64,000 nucleotides of DNA from an uncultured Clostridia bacterium (GCA_948524275.1 CAOSLI010000001.1:434001-498000), one strand, 5' to 3'. Counted from the first letter of the stretch, positions 1 to 9,564 are shown. The notes: generated from the letters alone by a model not told the origin. Numbers and translations are program-made.

Positions 1-345
1 GAAATACTTTGCGATAGAGTAATTATCCTTGACAAGGGTAAGGTTTTAGCAACAGGTACAACTGATGAACTTAAAGAACTTGCTAAAATAGAAGAAAAAG
101 TTACAGTTGAAGTAAACGATATAGATCCAAAATATATAGAAGAAGTAAAGAAATTAAAGAATGTGGACGATGTAATATACACTAACAATGTATTACTTAT
201 TACATATAAAAAAGGCAAAAATAATCTAGTGGATATGATAGATTATTTGAAAAAAGAGAGTATAAACTACAATAAAATTTATTCAGAAAGACCTACACTA
301 AATGATGTTTTCTTAGAATTAACAGGAAAGGAACTTAGAGACTAA
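1..345 (+). CDS. ABC transporter ATP-binding protein, C-terminal part (5' end outside window)
   Basis: The open frame enters from the left edge and ends at TAA 343-345. The visible 114 residues begin EILCDRVIILDKGKVLATGT, the post-H-loop region of ABC-2 type ATPases, and end with PTLNDVFLELTGKELRD, the usual tail of the CcmA/DrrA/NatA class. The catalytic motifs lie upstream of the window and cannot be seen. The stop overlaps the ATG of the next gene by one base (TAATG), so translation is probably coupled. With the two permeases that follow, it would drive an ABC-2 exporter; the substrate is unknown. Confidence 0.85.
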   Translation, partial: EILCDRVIILDKGKVLATGTTDELKELAKIEEKVTVEVNDIDPKYIEEVKKLKNVDDVIYTNNVLLITYKKGKNNLVDMIDYLKKESINYNKIYSERPTLNDVFLELTGKELRD

Positions 346-1526
346 TGTTTAGACATAATTTTAAATATGCCTTAAAAACTCTCTTTAGAAATAAAACTCT
401 AATATTTTGGACATTTGCCTTTCCAATAATATTAGGAACATTTTTTAATATGGCTTTTTCGAATATAGAAAGCAGCGAAAAACTAAGTATTATAGACATT
501 GCAATAATTGAAAATGATGAATTTAAAAACAATGAAATTTTTAAATCGGTGTTTGAAAATCTAAGTGATGAAAATAATAAAGATAGACTATTTAGCACTA
601 CTTATACATCAGAGGATGAAGCAAAACAATTATTAGAAAACAAAGATATAATTGGATATTTAAAAATAGAAAATAATAATCCGAAAGTAGTATTTACTAC
701 AAATGGAATTGACCAAACAATATTTAAATATGTAACAGAAGAAGTTACTCAAACAAGTGAAATTATCAAAAATTTATCAGAAGAGAAAATCAAACAAGCA
801 ATTTCTTCAGGTAATTTCAATGTAAATTACGAAGAAATATATAATCGTATTGTAGAATTAACACAAAATCAAGATGTAGAATTAAACAATATTTCAAATA
901 AAAAAATAAGTTATACAATGATAGAATTTTATACCTTAATTGCAATGGCATGTCTTTATGGTGGAATACTAGGTGTTGTAGCAATAAACCAAAATCTGGC
1001 TAATATGTCGTCTAAAGGCAAGAGGGTATCTGTGGCACCAACATCAAAAATAAAAGTTATTGTAAGTAGTGTACTTGCAAGTTACATTACACAATTGATT
1101 GGAATTGCTATTTTATTTGTATATACAATATTTGTTTTAAAAGTTGACTATGGAGATAATTTAGGACTAATTATTTGCTTGGCTATGGCGGGTAGTTTAG
1201 CAGGATTGTCAATGGGAACTTTTGTAGGAACAGTATTTAAAGCAAATGAAAATGCAAAAACAGGGATTATTATATCGGTAACAATGCTTGGATGTTTCTT
1301 GTCAGGAATGATGGGGATTACAATGAAATACATTGTTGATAAAAATATGCCAATCATAAATAAGTTAAATCCTGCAAGTATGATTACAGATGGATTTTAC
1401 TCATTATATTATTATGATACATTAGATAGATACATATTCAATATAGTCAGCTTACTCGTTTTCGCCTTTATATTGATTACAATATCATATATAAGTATAA
1501 GGAGGCAGAAGTATGACAGTATTTAA
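345..1526 (+). CDS. ABC-2 type transporter permease, subunit 1
   Basis: A 393-residue protein with the ABC-2 permease layout: an N-terminal membrane segment at about residues 15-37, a soluble extracellular stretch of about 150 residues, then five or six membrane segments from about residue 195 to the end. The start overlaps the ATPase stop by one base, and its end overlaps the next permease by 14 bases, so all three form one operon. It would be the membrane half of an export pump for a drug, peptide or lipid. Substrate cannot be inferred. Family assignment rests on topology and gene order. Confidence 0.85.
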   Translation: MFRHNFKYALKTLFRNKTLIFWTFAFPIILGTFFNMAFSNIESSEKLSIIDIAIIENDEFKNNEIFKSVFENLSDENNKDRLFSTTYTSEDEAKQLLENKDIIGYLKIENNNPKVVFTTNGIDQTIFKYVTEEVTQTSEIIKNLSEEKIKQAISSGNFNVNYEEIYNRIVELTQNQDVELNNISNKKISYTMIEFYTLIAMACLYGGILGVVAINQNLANMSSKGKRVSVAPTSKIKVIVSSVLASYITQLIGIAILFVYTIFVLKVDYGDNLGLIICLAMAGSLAGLSMGTFVGTVFKANENAKTGIIISVTMLGCFLSGMMGITMKYIVDKNMPIINKLNPASMITDGFYSLYYYDTLDRYIFNIVSLLVFAFILITISYISIRRQKYDSI

Positions 1527-2661
1527 AGCATTTTGGAAAATATTAAATAAAAATAAATTTATTATAATCATGTACACAGCCTTTTTAATTGGTTTTGGTG
1601 GTTTTAATATGCAAACGAGTGAGAATACTACTAGTTATGTAGCAACTAAACCAGATATTCTAATCGTAAATTATGATGAGGAAAAAGGTATAACTAAAGA
1701 CCTAATTAGATACATATCAGACAATAGTAATATAGTAGATATAGCAGACAATGAAGAAGCAAGAAATGATGCATTATTTTATAGAGATGTAAATTACATT
1801 ATCTACATTCCGGAAAACTATAATAATGATTTTATGGATGGTAAGAATCCTAAAATAGATATTAAAAGCACAGGGGATTATCAATCCTCATTTGCAGAAA
1901 TGTTAGTCACAAGATATGTTAAAGTAGCAAACATTTATCAAAGAATGGTAAAGGATGAAGATGAATTAATTAACAAAATAAACGATACTTTATCAAAGGA
2001 AACTGAGGTAGAAATTACTTCAAAGTTAGACACAAATGGTTTATCAAAAGCCGCATTTTATTATAATTTTGCAAGTTATAGCATACTAGCAGCTTTAGTA
2101 TATGTAATTGCCTTAATATTATCTAGTTTTAAAAACAAGAATATTCACAAAAGAACTACTGTAAGCAAAACACATTACAGAACAATCAATAGACAATTAC
2201 TTTTATCTAATTGCATACTTTCTATAATATTATGGTTATTTTATGTAGTTTTAAGTTTTATACTAATTGGAAAAGTAATGTTTTCTACTCAAGGTTTAAT
2301 GTACTTGCTAAATTCATTTGTATTTACTATGTGTGCAACAACAATGGCTCTACTTATTGGAAATCTTGTAACAAATAAAGATGCCATAAATGGTATTGTA
2401 AATGTTGTAGCATTAGGCTCAAGTTTCTTATGTGGTGCTTTTGTACCGATGGAATGGTTACCTGATTCAGTATTAAAGATTGCACATTTACTACCTACAT
2501 ATTATTACATAAGTACAAATGAAACATTGAAAACATTAGAAGAGTTTAATTTTGAAACACTAAAACCAATAATAACAAACATGGCAATTATACTCGGATT
2601 TGCAGTTTTATTTATGATATTATCAAATGTTGTTTCAAAGAAGAAAAGGAAGATAGCATAA
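1513..2661 (+). CDS. ABC-2 type transporter permease, subunit 2
   Basis: A 382-residue paralogue of the preceding permease with the same layout: one membrane segment near residues 15-32, an extracellular domain to about residue 180, then a C-terminal membrane bundle. A strong ribosome-binding site (AGGAGG) lies inside the end of the upstream gene, 14 bases of which overlap. Two dissimilar permeases with one ATPase is the usual heterodimeric ABC-2 arrangement. Substrate unknown. No clear terminator follows before the toxin-antitoxin promoter. Confidence 0.85.
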   Translation: MTVFKAFWKILNKNKFIIIMYTAFLIGFGGFNMQTSENTTSYVATKPDILIVNYDEEKGITKDLIRYISDNSNIVDIADNEEARNDALFYRDVNYIIYIPENYNNDFMDGKNPKIDIKSTGDYQSSFAEMLVTRYVKVANIYQRMVKDEDELINKINDTLSKETEVEITSKLDTNGLSKAAFYYNFASYSILAALVYVIALILSSFKNKNIHKRTTVSKTHYRTINRQLLLSNCILSIILWLFYVVLSFILIGKVMFSTQGLMYLLNSFVFTMCATTMALLIGNLVTNKDAINGIVNVVALGSSFLCGAFVPMEWLPDSVLKIAHLLPTYYYISTNETLKTLEEFNFETLKPIITNMAIILGFAVLFMILSNVVSKKKRKIA

Positions 2662-2787
2662 TTGACATTTATTTAAGCGCATTAGAAGATAGCGATAATG
2701 GCAATAGGTCAGCAATACATTGGGAAGTATTGAGGTAACAAATTGTGACCCCTAGAATAGAAAATTAGTAAAAGTTAACAAAAGCTG

Positions 2788-2816
2788 TTGACAAAAGTAA
2801 TATAAACTAGTATAAT
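2788..2816 (+). promoter_or_regulatory. Sigma-A promoter of the type III antitoxin RNA
   Basis: TTGACA at 2788-2793 and TATAAT at 2811-2816, 17-base spacer: a perfect consensus promoter. Predicted start near 2823, directly ahead of the repeat RNA. Type III systems are expected to have a strong promoter here so that the RNA antitoxin outnumbers the toxin mRNA. Confidence 0.85.
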
Positions 2817-2822
2817 GAATAT

Positions 2823-2967
2823 ACTAGAGAAGTAATATTTTTTATATTACAATGAGGAGACCCCTAGCCTAATATTTGAAAATAATATTGAAATAGGGTA
2901 TTTTACAAAGAGGAGAAACTCTAGCCTTAAAGTAGAGACAAAGAGCAAGGGAATCTAGTCCTTGCTC
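2823..2967 (+). ncRNA. Putative ToxI-like antitoxin RNA (repeat RNA of a type III toxin-antitoxin system)
   Basis: Between the strong promoter and the toxin gene lies a non-coding stretch with a direct repeat: the core ACAAtGAGGAGAcccCTAGCC at 2849-2869 recurs in similar form (ACAAaGAGGAGAaacTCTAGCC) from 2905, a 56-base period. It ends in a GC-rich hairpin (2943-2967). Promoter, short tandem repeats, intrinsic terminator, then a ToxN-family gene is the diagnostic order of type III systems, in which the RNA repeat units bind and inhibit the nuclease and are cut out by it. About two units are visible. The exact unit boundaries and RNA fold are inferred, not shown. Confidence 0.7.
2943..2967 (+). 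terminator. Leaky terminator between antitoxin repeats and toxin gene
   Basis: GAGCAAGG (2943-2950) pairs with CCTTGCTC (2960-2967) around a 9-base loop, followed by ACATTTATTT. The U-tract is imperfect, consistent with partial read-through into the toxin gene, as is usual for type III systems. Confidence 0.75.
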
Positions 2968-2991
2968 ACATTTATTTCAAGGAGATTTAAT

Positions 2992-3489
2992 TTGAATCAA
3001 TTAAGACTTTATAAAATTGACATTTCTTACATAAAATATCTATATAAATTTGAAAATAAAGTACAATATAATCCAAATAGAGAAGATAATTATACACTTA
3101 AGAGACCATATTTAGGTATTGTGCTAAATATAAATCAATTTGACTATTTTGTTCCACTTGAACATCCAAGAATATCCCATCAAACTATGAAAGATAACAT
3201 CTTTATTTTTAAAATTCACAATGGAAAATACGGAATTTTAGGTTTTAATAATATGATACCAGCCCCCAAAAGCGAATTAATCAATTTTGACATAAATAAT
3301 GAAGAAAATAGATATAGGCAAATTTTAATTAGCCAATACCATTTTTGCAACAAACATAGAAAAGAAATTATGAAAAAAGCCGAGCAGACATATTTTAAAA
3401 GTGCTAGTAATAATTTTATGAAGAAAATTTGTTGCAACTTTAAGCTATTAGAACAAAAATGTAATGAATATAAAAGTATAGGATTGTAG
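2992..3489 (+). CDS. toxN: ToxN/AbiQ family endoribonuclease toxin (type III toxin-antitoxin)
   Basis: A 165-residue protein with the ToxN/AbiQ pattern along its length: LYKIDISYIKYLYKFENKV at the N-terminus, KRPYLGIVLNINQFDYFVPL in the first third, then IFKIHNGKYGILGFNNMIP, and a C-terminal CNFKLLEQKCNEY. Family members cut mRNA and are held inactive by the repeat RNA encoded upstream; several abort phage infection. The start is TTG 2992, chosen because AAGGAG lies 7 bases upstream (2979-2984) and the family starts at this point; an in-frame TTG at 2962 falls inside the terminator hairpin. Length matches the family (about 165-175). A strong hairpin terminator follows. Confidence 0.82.
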   Translation: MNQLRLYKIDISYIKYLYKFENKVQYNPNREDNYTLKRPYLGIVLNINQFDYFVPLEHPRISHQTMKDNIFIFKIHNGKYGILGFNNMIPAPKSELINFDINNEENRYRQILISQYHFCNKHRKEIMKKAEQTYFKSASNNFMKKICCNFKLLEQKCNEYKSIGL

Positions 3490-3520
3490 TGCTTATGCAA
3501 TAGGAAAATTAAACTAATCA

Positions 3521-3561
3521 AAGAAAGAGTAATTTTATCTTGCAAATTATTCTTTCTTTTT
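3521..3561 (+). terminator. Intrinsic terminator after toxN
   Basis: Arms 3521-3534 (AAGAAAGAGTAATT) and 3545-3558 (AATTATTCTTTCTT) are perfectly complementary, followed by a T run. Confidence 0.85.
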
Positions 3562-3603
3562 GTATAATCATGTCAGAATATAAAAGATAAAGGGAAATGT
3601 GAC

Positions 3604-4899
3604 ATGGACGAAAGAAAAAGAATTAATAAAATAAGAAGAAAAAATGCGAGATTATATCCAATATATAAGATGTTTTCATGGGACTTATTATTCTTTTATT
3701 CAATAGAATTTTTATATTATACGATTACTAAAAAAGTAACAGCATCAGAAGTCTTAATAATAAATGGTTTATATTTAACTTTTAGAATACTTATGCAAAT
3801 ACCTGCTGTTGCGATTTCAGATTTTTTAGGAAAAAGGAAAAGTATAATTTTAGGTAACATTTTACTCATATTTTATGCGTTAGCACTTATATTTATTCCA
3901 GGAGCAATAGGAATAATCATTGCTGATTCAATATTTTCGTTAGGATATAATATAAAAACTATTTCAGAAACTAACCTTTTGTATGACTCTGTTGCAACAA
4001 GAGGAGGAGAAGGTCTATATTCAAAAATTGACGCTAAAGGTGGCAGTTGGTATTACATATTAGATGGTATTGCATCACTAACAGCTGGATATTTATTTGT
4101 AATAAATAATCATTTACCAATGTTTATATGTTTAGGATTTATTGTAATATCTACTATATTATCATTTAGATTTGAAGATGTATATGAAGTAAAACGCGAT
4201 AAAAATAAAGGTTTAAAATCAACAATAAAAGAGTATAAAGAAGATTTAAAAGTATCATTTAAATTTATTTTTAAATCAAGAAGAATGAAAGCGTTTTTAT
4301 TATTCCAAATTGTATTTTATAGTTTAATTACAATAATTGATACATATCGTGGTGATTTGTTAACTGATATAGGAATACCAGAAGAACAGTTTTCTATGAT
4401 ACTTGCTATTCTAACATTGATTGAAGGAATATCACTTTCTTTAAAAAGACCAATTGAAAGAAAATTTAAAAATAGAACTTTATCATTCTTATCAATCATG
4501 TATATTGTAGCATGTATTATAATAGGATGGATTTCAAGTTTCCATGTAGGAAATGCGATAATACCAATTATTTTGGCTTTATACGCAGTACAAAAAATTG
4601 CAACTTCAATTTGGTACATATTAGAATCAAAATATCTTAAGAATTTTACAACTGAAGAAATGAGAAATAGAATAACTTTCTCATATGAATTTGTAGGTGG
4701 AATATTTGCAAGTTTATTTTCTATTATAGGTGGACTATTATTAAATGTACTAAGCATACAAAATGCTTTCTTAATAGTAGGATTGGTAGCAATGCTATGT
4801 ATGGTGCTTACACTAGATTATATGAAAAAAAGATTTGGACTAAAGCCAGAAGAATATAGAAAAGAAGATATAGAAGTAGTAGAAGATACGAAAGAATAA
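3604..4899 (+). CDS. MFS transporter
   Basis: A 431-residue polytopic membrane protein with about 12 hydrophobic segments and a charged central loop near residues 195-225 (KRDKNKGLKSTIKEYKEDLK), the usual split between the two MFS halves. The first cytoplasmic loop carries SDFLGKRKSIILG, a version of the MFS A motif (G-x-x-x-D-x-x-G-R-K/R). Charged tail ending VEVVEDTKE. It lies between the toxin locus and a two-gene ABC exporter, so the area is a transport cluster. Substrate unknown. A relative is encoded at 43937-45145. Confidence 0.8.
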   Translation: MDERKRINKIRRKNARLYPIYKMFSWDLLFFYSIEFLYYTITKKVTASEVLIINGLYLTFRILMQIPAVAISDFLGKRKSIILGNILLIFYALALIFIPGAIGIIIADSIFSLGYNIKTISETNLLYDSVATRGGEGLYSKIDAKGGSWYYILDGIASLTAGYLFVINNHLPMFICLGFIVISTILSFRFEDVYEVKRDKNKGLKSTIKEYKEDLKVSFKFIFKSRRMKAFLLFQIVFYSLITIIDTYRGDLLTDIGIPEEQFSMILAILTLIEGISLSLKRPIERKFKNRTLSFLSIMYIVACIIIGWISSFHVGNAIIPIILALYAVQKIATSIWYILESKYLKNFTTEEMRNRITFSYEFVGGIFASLFSIIGGLLLNVLSIQNAFLIVGLVAMLCMVLTLDYMKKRFGLKPEEYRKEDIEVVEDTKE

Positions 4900-4951
4900 A
4901 AGGAACCATAAATATAAAACATGAAGTAAAAAACAAGAGAAGGAGCTTTTG

Positions 4952-6691
4952 ATGAAACAAAAGTACAAAAGTAATAAAATATTTGTAGATGAAATGAAAA
5001 GGACATTTCCAATTTATATACTAGGAATGTTTTTTCATGCAGTCGTAATATACATACTATACAAAATATCACTAATTACAGGAAACATATTAGACATGCT
5101 AATTAAGGGAGATGTTAGCAAAGAGATAATAATGCATGAAGTGTATAGTTTGATATTTTACTCTGTCATTATGATTGTGCCTAGAATTATATATAGAATG
5201 TGCTTTTTTAGGACTGCAAGAATATCAGATACATATTTAAGAAGCAAAGTATTAGAACATTTGCAATGGGTTAAGCCTGAATATTATGATAAAGAGGAAA
5301 AAGGTGTATATCTTGCATATTTATCAAGAGAATTGTTGGGTATAAGAAAATTTATAGGAGATGCATTTTTCCAGACTGCCAGGTTAGTTTTTGCACCAAT
5401 TATAGGATTATTGGTTATTGGAAAAAACTTAGACATGTCTCTTATGCTTGCTATAATTCCTGCTTTCCCAATTGCAATAATTTTATTTATTAGATTATAT
5501 AAAAAGCAGCAAGAAATACTTGAAACTAATAGAAAAGTGTATATCGATTTATCTAAAAATATAGAACAAAATACATCTGGATATAGTCTAATTAAATTAT
5601 ATAATGAACAAAAAAATCAAATAAAAAAGTTTGACAAAGTAAATTATAAATCTTATAAATCAGATGTTGATGTTGGAGCGATAATATATAAGATGGATAT
5701 GGTATCTTATGCTTTATATGCAGCTTGTTATGCAATAGGTTTTAGTGTGGGATTAATTCTTATTAGTAAAGGAAAGCTAACCGTAGGAGGACTAACTGCA
5801 TATATTTCTTGTATTGGTATCGCAATAAATGAAATAGTTAATTCGATAGAGCCATTACTTACAGGAATATCAAAGTACAAAATTGCAAGGAAAAGATTTA
5901 ATTATTTCTTTAATTTAGATACATATAAAAAAGATGGCAAGAAATTAGAAAATATAGACAAAATAGAAATTAGAAATCTATGTTACAGTTATACAGATGA
6001 TAATAATTTAGTTTTAGAAAATATAAATATGACAATAAATAAAGGTGAAAAAATAGGTATTGTTGGTAAAGTAGGCAGTGGAAAGACAACACTTATGAAC
6101 ATTTTAGCAGGATTTTATGAAGTTCCCAAAAATAATATATTTATTAATGGAACTGATATAAATGAATATGCGAGAGAAAGCATATTTGAAAACATTGGAT
6201 ATGCAATGCAAAAAAATATCATAACAGATGATACTATAAAAAATAATATAGATATTACAAAAGAAGCTACTGATTATGAAATAGAGAATATAAGTGGGAA
6301 AGCTGATATATTAGCAGATATAAAAGGAATGAATGATGAATTTGATACTAAGATTGGTGAAAATGGAATAAAGATTTCAGGTGGGCAAAAGCAAAGAATA
6401 CAAATTGCTAGGAATTTATTAAATGTAAGAAATATAAATATCTTTGATGACACATTATCAGCCTTAGATAGTGAAACTGAAAAGAAGGTTATTGAAGAAA
6501 TAGAAAATCAAATAGGAAATAATACTCTTATCCTTATTTCTAATAAAATTAGTATGATGGAAAAGATGGATAAAGTATATATGCTAGTTGATGGAAAGAT
6601 ATTAGACAGCGGAACGCACGACGAGCTTCTTGCTAAAAATAAACTTTACAATGAACTAAACACTTATGAGAAAGTAGGTGATTTAGTATGA
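4952..6691 (+). CDS. Heterodimeric ABC exporter, subunit with non-catalytic ATP site
   Basis: A 579-residue half-transporter: membrane domain with six segments (residues 1 to about 320) and a C-terminal nucleotide-binding domain. Walker A is GKVGSGKTT and the signature is ISGGQKQR, both intact, but Walker B is IFDDTLSALD with Asp in place of the catalytic Glu, and the switch His is replaced by Asn (LISNKIS). These are the hallmarks of the degenerate-site subunit of exporters such as BmrC or TM287. ATG 4952 is chosen because AAGGAG lies 7 bases upstream. The stop overlaps the partner gene by four bases (ATGA). Likely exports a drug or peptide. Confidence 0.88.
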   Translation: MKQKYKSNKIFVDEMKRTFPIYILGMFFHAVVIYILYKISLITGNILDMLIKGDVSKEIIMHEVYSLIFYSVIMIVPRIIYRMCFFRTARISDTYLRSKVLEHLQWVKPEYYDKEEKGVYLAYLSRELLGIRKFIGDAFFQTARLVFAPIIGLLVIGKNLDMSLMLAIIPAFPIAIILFIRLYKKQQEILETNRKVYIDLSKNIEQNTSGYSLIKLYNEQKNQIKKFDKVNYKSYKSDVDVGAIIYKMDMVSYALYAACYAIGFSVGLILISKGKLTVGGLTAYISCIGIAINEIVNSIEPLLTGISKYKIARKRFNYFFNLDTYKKDGKKLENIDKIEIRNLCYSYTDDNNLVLENINMTINKGEKIGIVGKVGSGKTTLMNILAGFYEVPKNNIFINGTDINEYARESIFENIGYAMQKNIITDDTIKNNIDITKEATDYEIENISGKADILADIKGMNDEFDTKIGENGIKISGGQKQRIQIARNLLNVRNINIFDDTLSALDSETEKKVIEEIENQIGNNTLILISNKISMMEKMDKVYMLVDGKILDSGTHDELLAKNKLYNELNTYEKVGDLV

Positions 6692-8319
6692 AAAAGATTT
6701 TAAATAAATATATAAAGTCTATAATATGTGTGTTTATATTACTCATAATATGTGATTTTTTAACAGCACTTCCACCATTTATAGTTAAGCAAGTTGTTGA
6801 TATTGATTTCGCAAGACCAGACATAATCAAAATAATAACGGTGTTTATATGTATATATGTATCTGTGCACATATTTAAATTAGCATTTAAGTATATAAGA
6901 GATGTTGTTATAAACAAAGTAATATGTAAGATTTTAATTGATATTAGAAAAACATTATTTTGCAAAATACTTAATTTTAAAATGTCAACTTTTAATAAGT
7001 ATAATTCATCAGAATTATATACAAGACTAACAGATGATGTTAATAATCTATTTGATTTGTTTTTTGGATTTTGCTATAAAATTTTTAGCAATTTAATGTA
7101 TGTAGTTTTTATGATAGTTATGATGTTTGTTGCAAATGTTAACTTAGCTATAATTGGGGCTATAACAGTAATTATTACTACTATCGTTGTTTATAAATCT
7201 TCTCAAATATTAGGAAATCTAGAAAATGAGAGACTAAAAAAGAGAGATAGAAACAATAAGGAATATTCTGAATTATACAATAAAAGTAAGCTTAGTTATT
7301 TATTCAAATTGCAAAATAAAAATATATCAAAGATGAATAGTTTATTTGAATCAGAATTAGATACAAGAAAAAAATACATTTTCGTGCATCATTTTCCTTA
7401 TTGGATAATAGCAGTAATTCAAGCTATGGGAATCTATGCAATCATTTACTATGCATTAGATATAAATGTAGCAATCTCACTAGGAAGCATTTATCTAGTT
7501 TTATATTATACTAAGGAATGTAAGAGTCCACTTGAAGAAATTTGCAATCAATTAGAAGATATGCAAACTTGCTTAAATTCATATAAAAGAATTAAAACTT
7601 TGTTAAATGAAAAGGGCGAAGAAAATATTGAAATCGGTGAATATGTAGAAGATTTAAATGGAGACATTGAGTTTCAAAATGTATCAATGAAGTATGATAA
7701 GGAAGTTATACTTAAAAATATGTCTTTTATAATAAAGAAGGGTACCAAAGTTACTATTGCAGGAAGAACAGGAGTAGGTAAAACAACACTTACAAATGTT
7801 TTGATGAGATTATATGATATTCAAAGTGGAAGAATTTTAGTAGGAAACCATAATATTTCTGAGATTTCAACTAAATGTTTAAGAGATAATATTTCATATA
7901 TATCGCAAAATCCATATATATTTGCAGATACAGTAAGAAATAATATTACATTAGAAAATAAAGAGATTACAGATGAGCAAATAAATAATCTAATAGAAGA
8001 GATGGGTGTTTCTAACTTATTTAATAGATTAGAAAACGGATTAGATACACAAATAAAACTGTCTAAACTATCATATGGAGAATTACAAGTAATAGCATTT
8101 ATTAGAGCAATATTACATAAAGCGAATTTCTACATATTTGATGAACCAACATCTAATATTGATCTGCAAACTGAAAAAATGATACAAAATATTATAGATA
8201 AGATTTCACAAAAAAGCACTGTAATTATAATTGCGCATAGAAAATCTACAATAGAAAGTTCAGATAAAATTATTTATTTAAAAGATGGACAGATAGATAT
8301 GATTGTAAATAAACATTAA
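6688..8319 (+). CDS. Heterodimeric ABC exporter, catalytic subunit
   Basis: A 543-residue half-transporter partnered with the preceding gene (ATGA overlap). Membrane domain to about residue 300, then a nucleotide-binding domain with Walker A AGRTGVGKTT, intact Walker B FYIFDEPTSNID with the catalytic Glu, and a normal switch His (IIAHRKS), but a degraded signature LSYGELQ in place of LSGGQ. This complements the partner exactly: its Walker motifs plus the partner's ISGGQ form the one active ATP site. The gene ends before an AT-rich spacer and the hairpin at 8343-8386. Substrate unknown. Confidence 0.88.
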   Translation: MKKILNKYIKSIICVFILLIICDFLTALPPFIVKQVVDIDFARPDIIKIITVFICIYVSVHIFKLAFKYIRDVVINKVICKILIDIRKTLFCKILNFKMSTFNKYNSSELYTRLTDDVNNLFDLFFGFCYKIFSNLMYVVFMIVMMFVANVNLAIIGAITVIITTIVVYKSSQILGNLENERLKKRDRNNKEYSELYNKSKLSYLFKLQNKNISKMNSLFESELDTRKKYIFVHHFPYWIIAVIQAMGIYAIIYYALDINVAISLGSIYLVLYYTKECKSPLEEICNQLEDMQTCLNSYKRIKTLLNEKGEENIEIGEYVEDLNGDIEFQNVSMKYDKEVILKNMSFIIKKGTKVTIAGRTGVGKTTLTNVLMRLYDIQSGRILVGNHNISEISTKCLRDNISYISQNPYIFADTVRNNITLENKEITDEQINNLIEEMGVSNLFNRLENGLDTQIKLSKLSYGELQVIAFIRAILHKANFYIFDEPTSNIDLQTEKMIQNIIDKISQKSTVIIIAHRKSTIESSDKIIYLKDGQIDMIVNKH

Positions 8320-8342
8320 GATTAACTTAAGTATTTCTTAAT

Positions 8343-8388
8343 AAATACTCTCCAAATATATTTATATAATATGTTTGGAGGTATTTTT
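8343..8388 (+). promoter_or_regulatory. Terminator-like hairpin that buries the RBS of the femX-like gene
   Basis: The left arm AAATACTCTCCAAATAT (8343-8359) pairs with ATGTTTGGAGGTATTT (8371-8386) with one bulged base; the right arm contains GGAGG (8377-8381), the ribosome-binding site for ATG 8389, and runs into a T stretch. TATAAT lies in the loop (8365-8370). In read-through RNA the site would be paired and transcription could stop; RNA starting just after the loop would have it free. The same arrangement occurs at 31671 and 49418. Confidence 0.55.
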
Positions 8389-9412
8389 ATGCAAATATAT
8401 GAGGAATTTATAAAGAAACAAGAATTGTGCGATTTTCAACAATCAACAAAATGGTCTAGGGTAAAAGAGCTATGGCAAAATGATATTATTATTGTAAGAG
8501 ACGAAAGTAGAAACATATTAGCCAGTATGAGTATATTGGTACGAAAACTTCCTATATTGGGGTATATAATGTATGTTCCAAGAGGCCCAATAGGCAATAT
8601 ACATAATGAAGAAGTACTAAAGAAACTTACTGAAGAAGCAAAGAGAATACAAAAAACATACAATGCGTTTGCAATAATAATAGAGCCTAATGTAAGAATA
8701 GAAAATAAAGAATTTGCCAAAATGGTGACAAGACTGGGATATAAGATAAATAGTAAAGCCATAAAATTTGATCAAGAAATACAAGCAAGACATAATTTTA
8801 GATTAAATATAAAAGACAAAACAGAAGAAGAAGTATTTAATAATTTTTCATCAAAAACAAGGTACAATGTAAGACTAGCAATAAAAAGAGGTGTAAAGAT
8901 TAAAGAGAAAAATCTAGATGCAATAGATGAATTTTATAGTTTGATGAAAGAGACTGGAAATAGAGATAATTTCATAATTAGACCAAAAGAATATTTTGAA
9001 AAAATACTAGAAGAATTTCCAAATGAAGCAAAAATATATATAGCATATTATGAAAATGAACCGATATCAGCAATCATGCCAATATTATATGGAAATAAGA
9101 TGTGGTATCTATATGGAGCAAGTTCAAATAAACATAGAAATCTAATGTCAACATATCTTTTGCAATGGGAAATGATAAAGATAGCTATAAAACATGGTTG
9201 CAATGAATATGATTTCAGAGGTGTATCTATGGAAAATGGAGAAGATGGACTGTACAGATTTAAGAAAGGATTTGGAGGAGAATTAGTAGAACTAATAGGA
9301 GAAATATACATGGATTTTAAACCCGTTAAATATTTACTTTATAAAGTTATGAAAAAAGTATTCTTTAATTTAAGATATATTGTATATAAAATAACACGGA
9401 AAAATTATTTAA
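8389..9412 (+). CDS. FemAB/FemX-type peptidyltransferase (cell-wall cross-bridge enzyme), apparent +1 shift at a CGG near the 3' end
   Basis: Matches the Fem family of aminoacyl-tRNA-dependent transferases that add residues to the lipid II peptide: an N-terminal acyltransferase fold (FQQSTKWSRVKELW near the start, then YVPRGP), and a second with RYNVRLAIKRGV, PISAIMPILYGNKMWYLYGA and YDFRGVSMENGEDGLYRFKKGFG. ATG 8389 follows GGAGG; an ATG at 8371 overlaps that site and is rejected. In frame, codon 337 (9397) is CGG, after which the reading continues to 9489 with a hydrophobic tail unlike the family. Skipping the C gives GGA-AAA-ATT-ATT-TAA and a natural end at 9412 (340 residues). Enzyme call is firm; the C-terminus is inferred. 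Confidence 0.75.
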
Positions 9413-9564
9413 TGTTTGATTTCAAAAATGGAAAATATTTATTTTTACTAAAAATCTACAAAATTTGTATTTTTTGTTGTATTATATAGACTTTATTGTT
9501 ATAATTCATTCATAAAAGATTTAACATATGAAAGATTTCTTAAACAATAAAATAGGAGAAAAAG

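Noticed and set aside
2962..2991. Earlier TTG start for toxN
   Set aside because: It lies in the terminator hairpin with no RBS, while TTG 2992 has AAGGAG at the right distance and fits the family start.
9413..9489. C-terminal extension of the femX-like protein
   Set aside because: The in-frame tail after CGG 9397 is hydrophobic and unlike the family, and reads like spacer DNA; the +1 frame ends naturally at 9412. Not proven.
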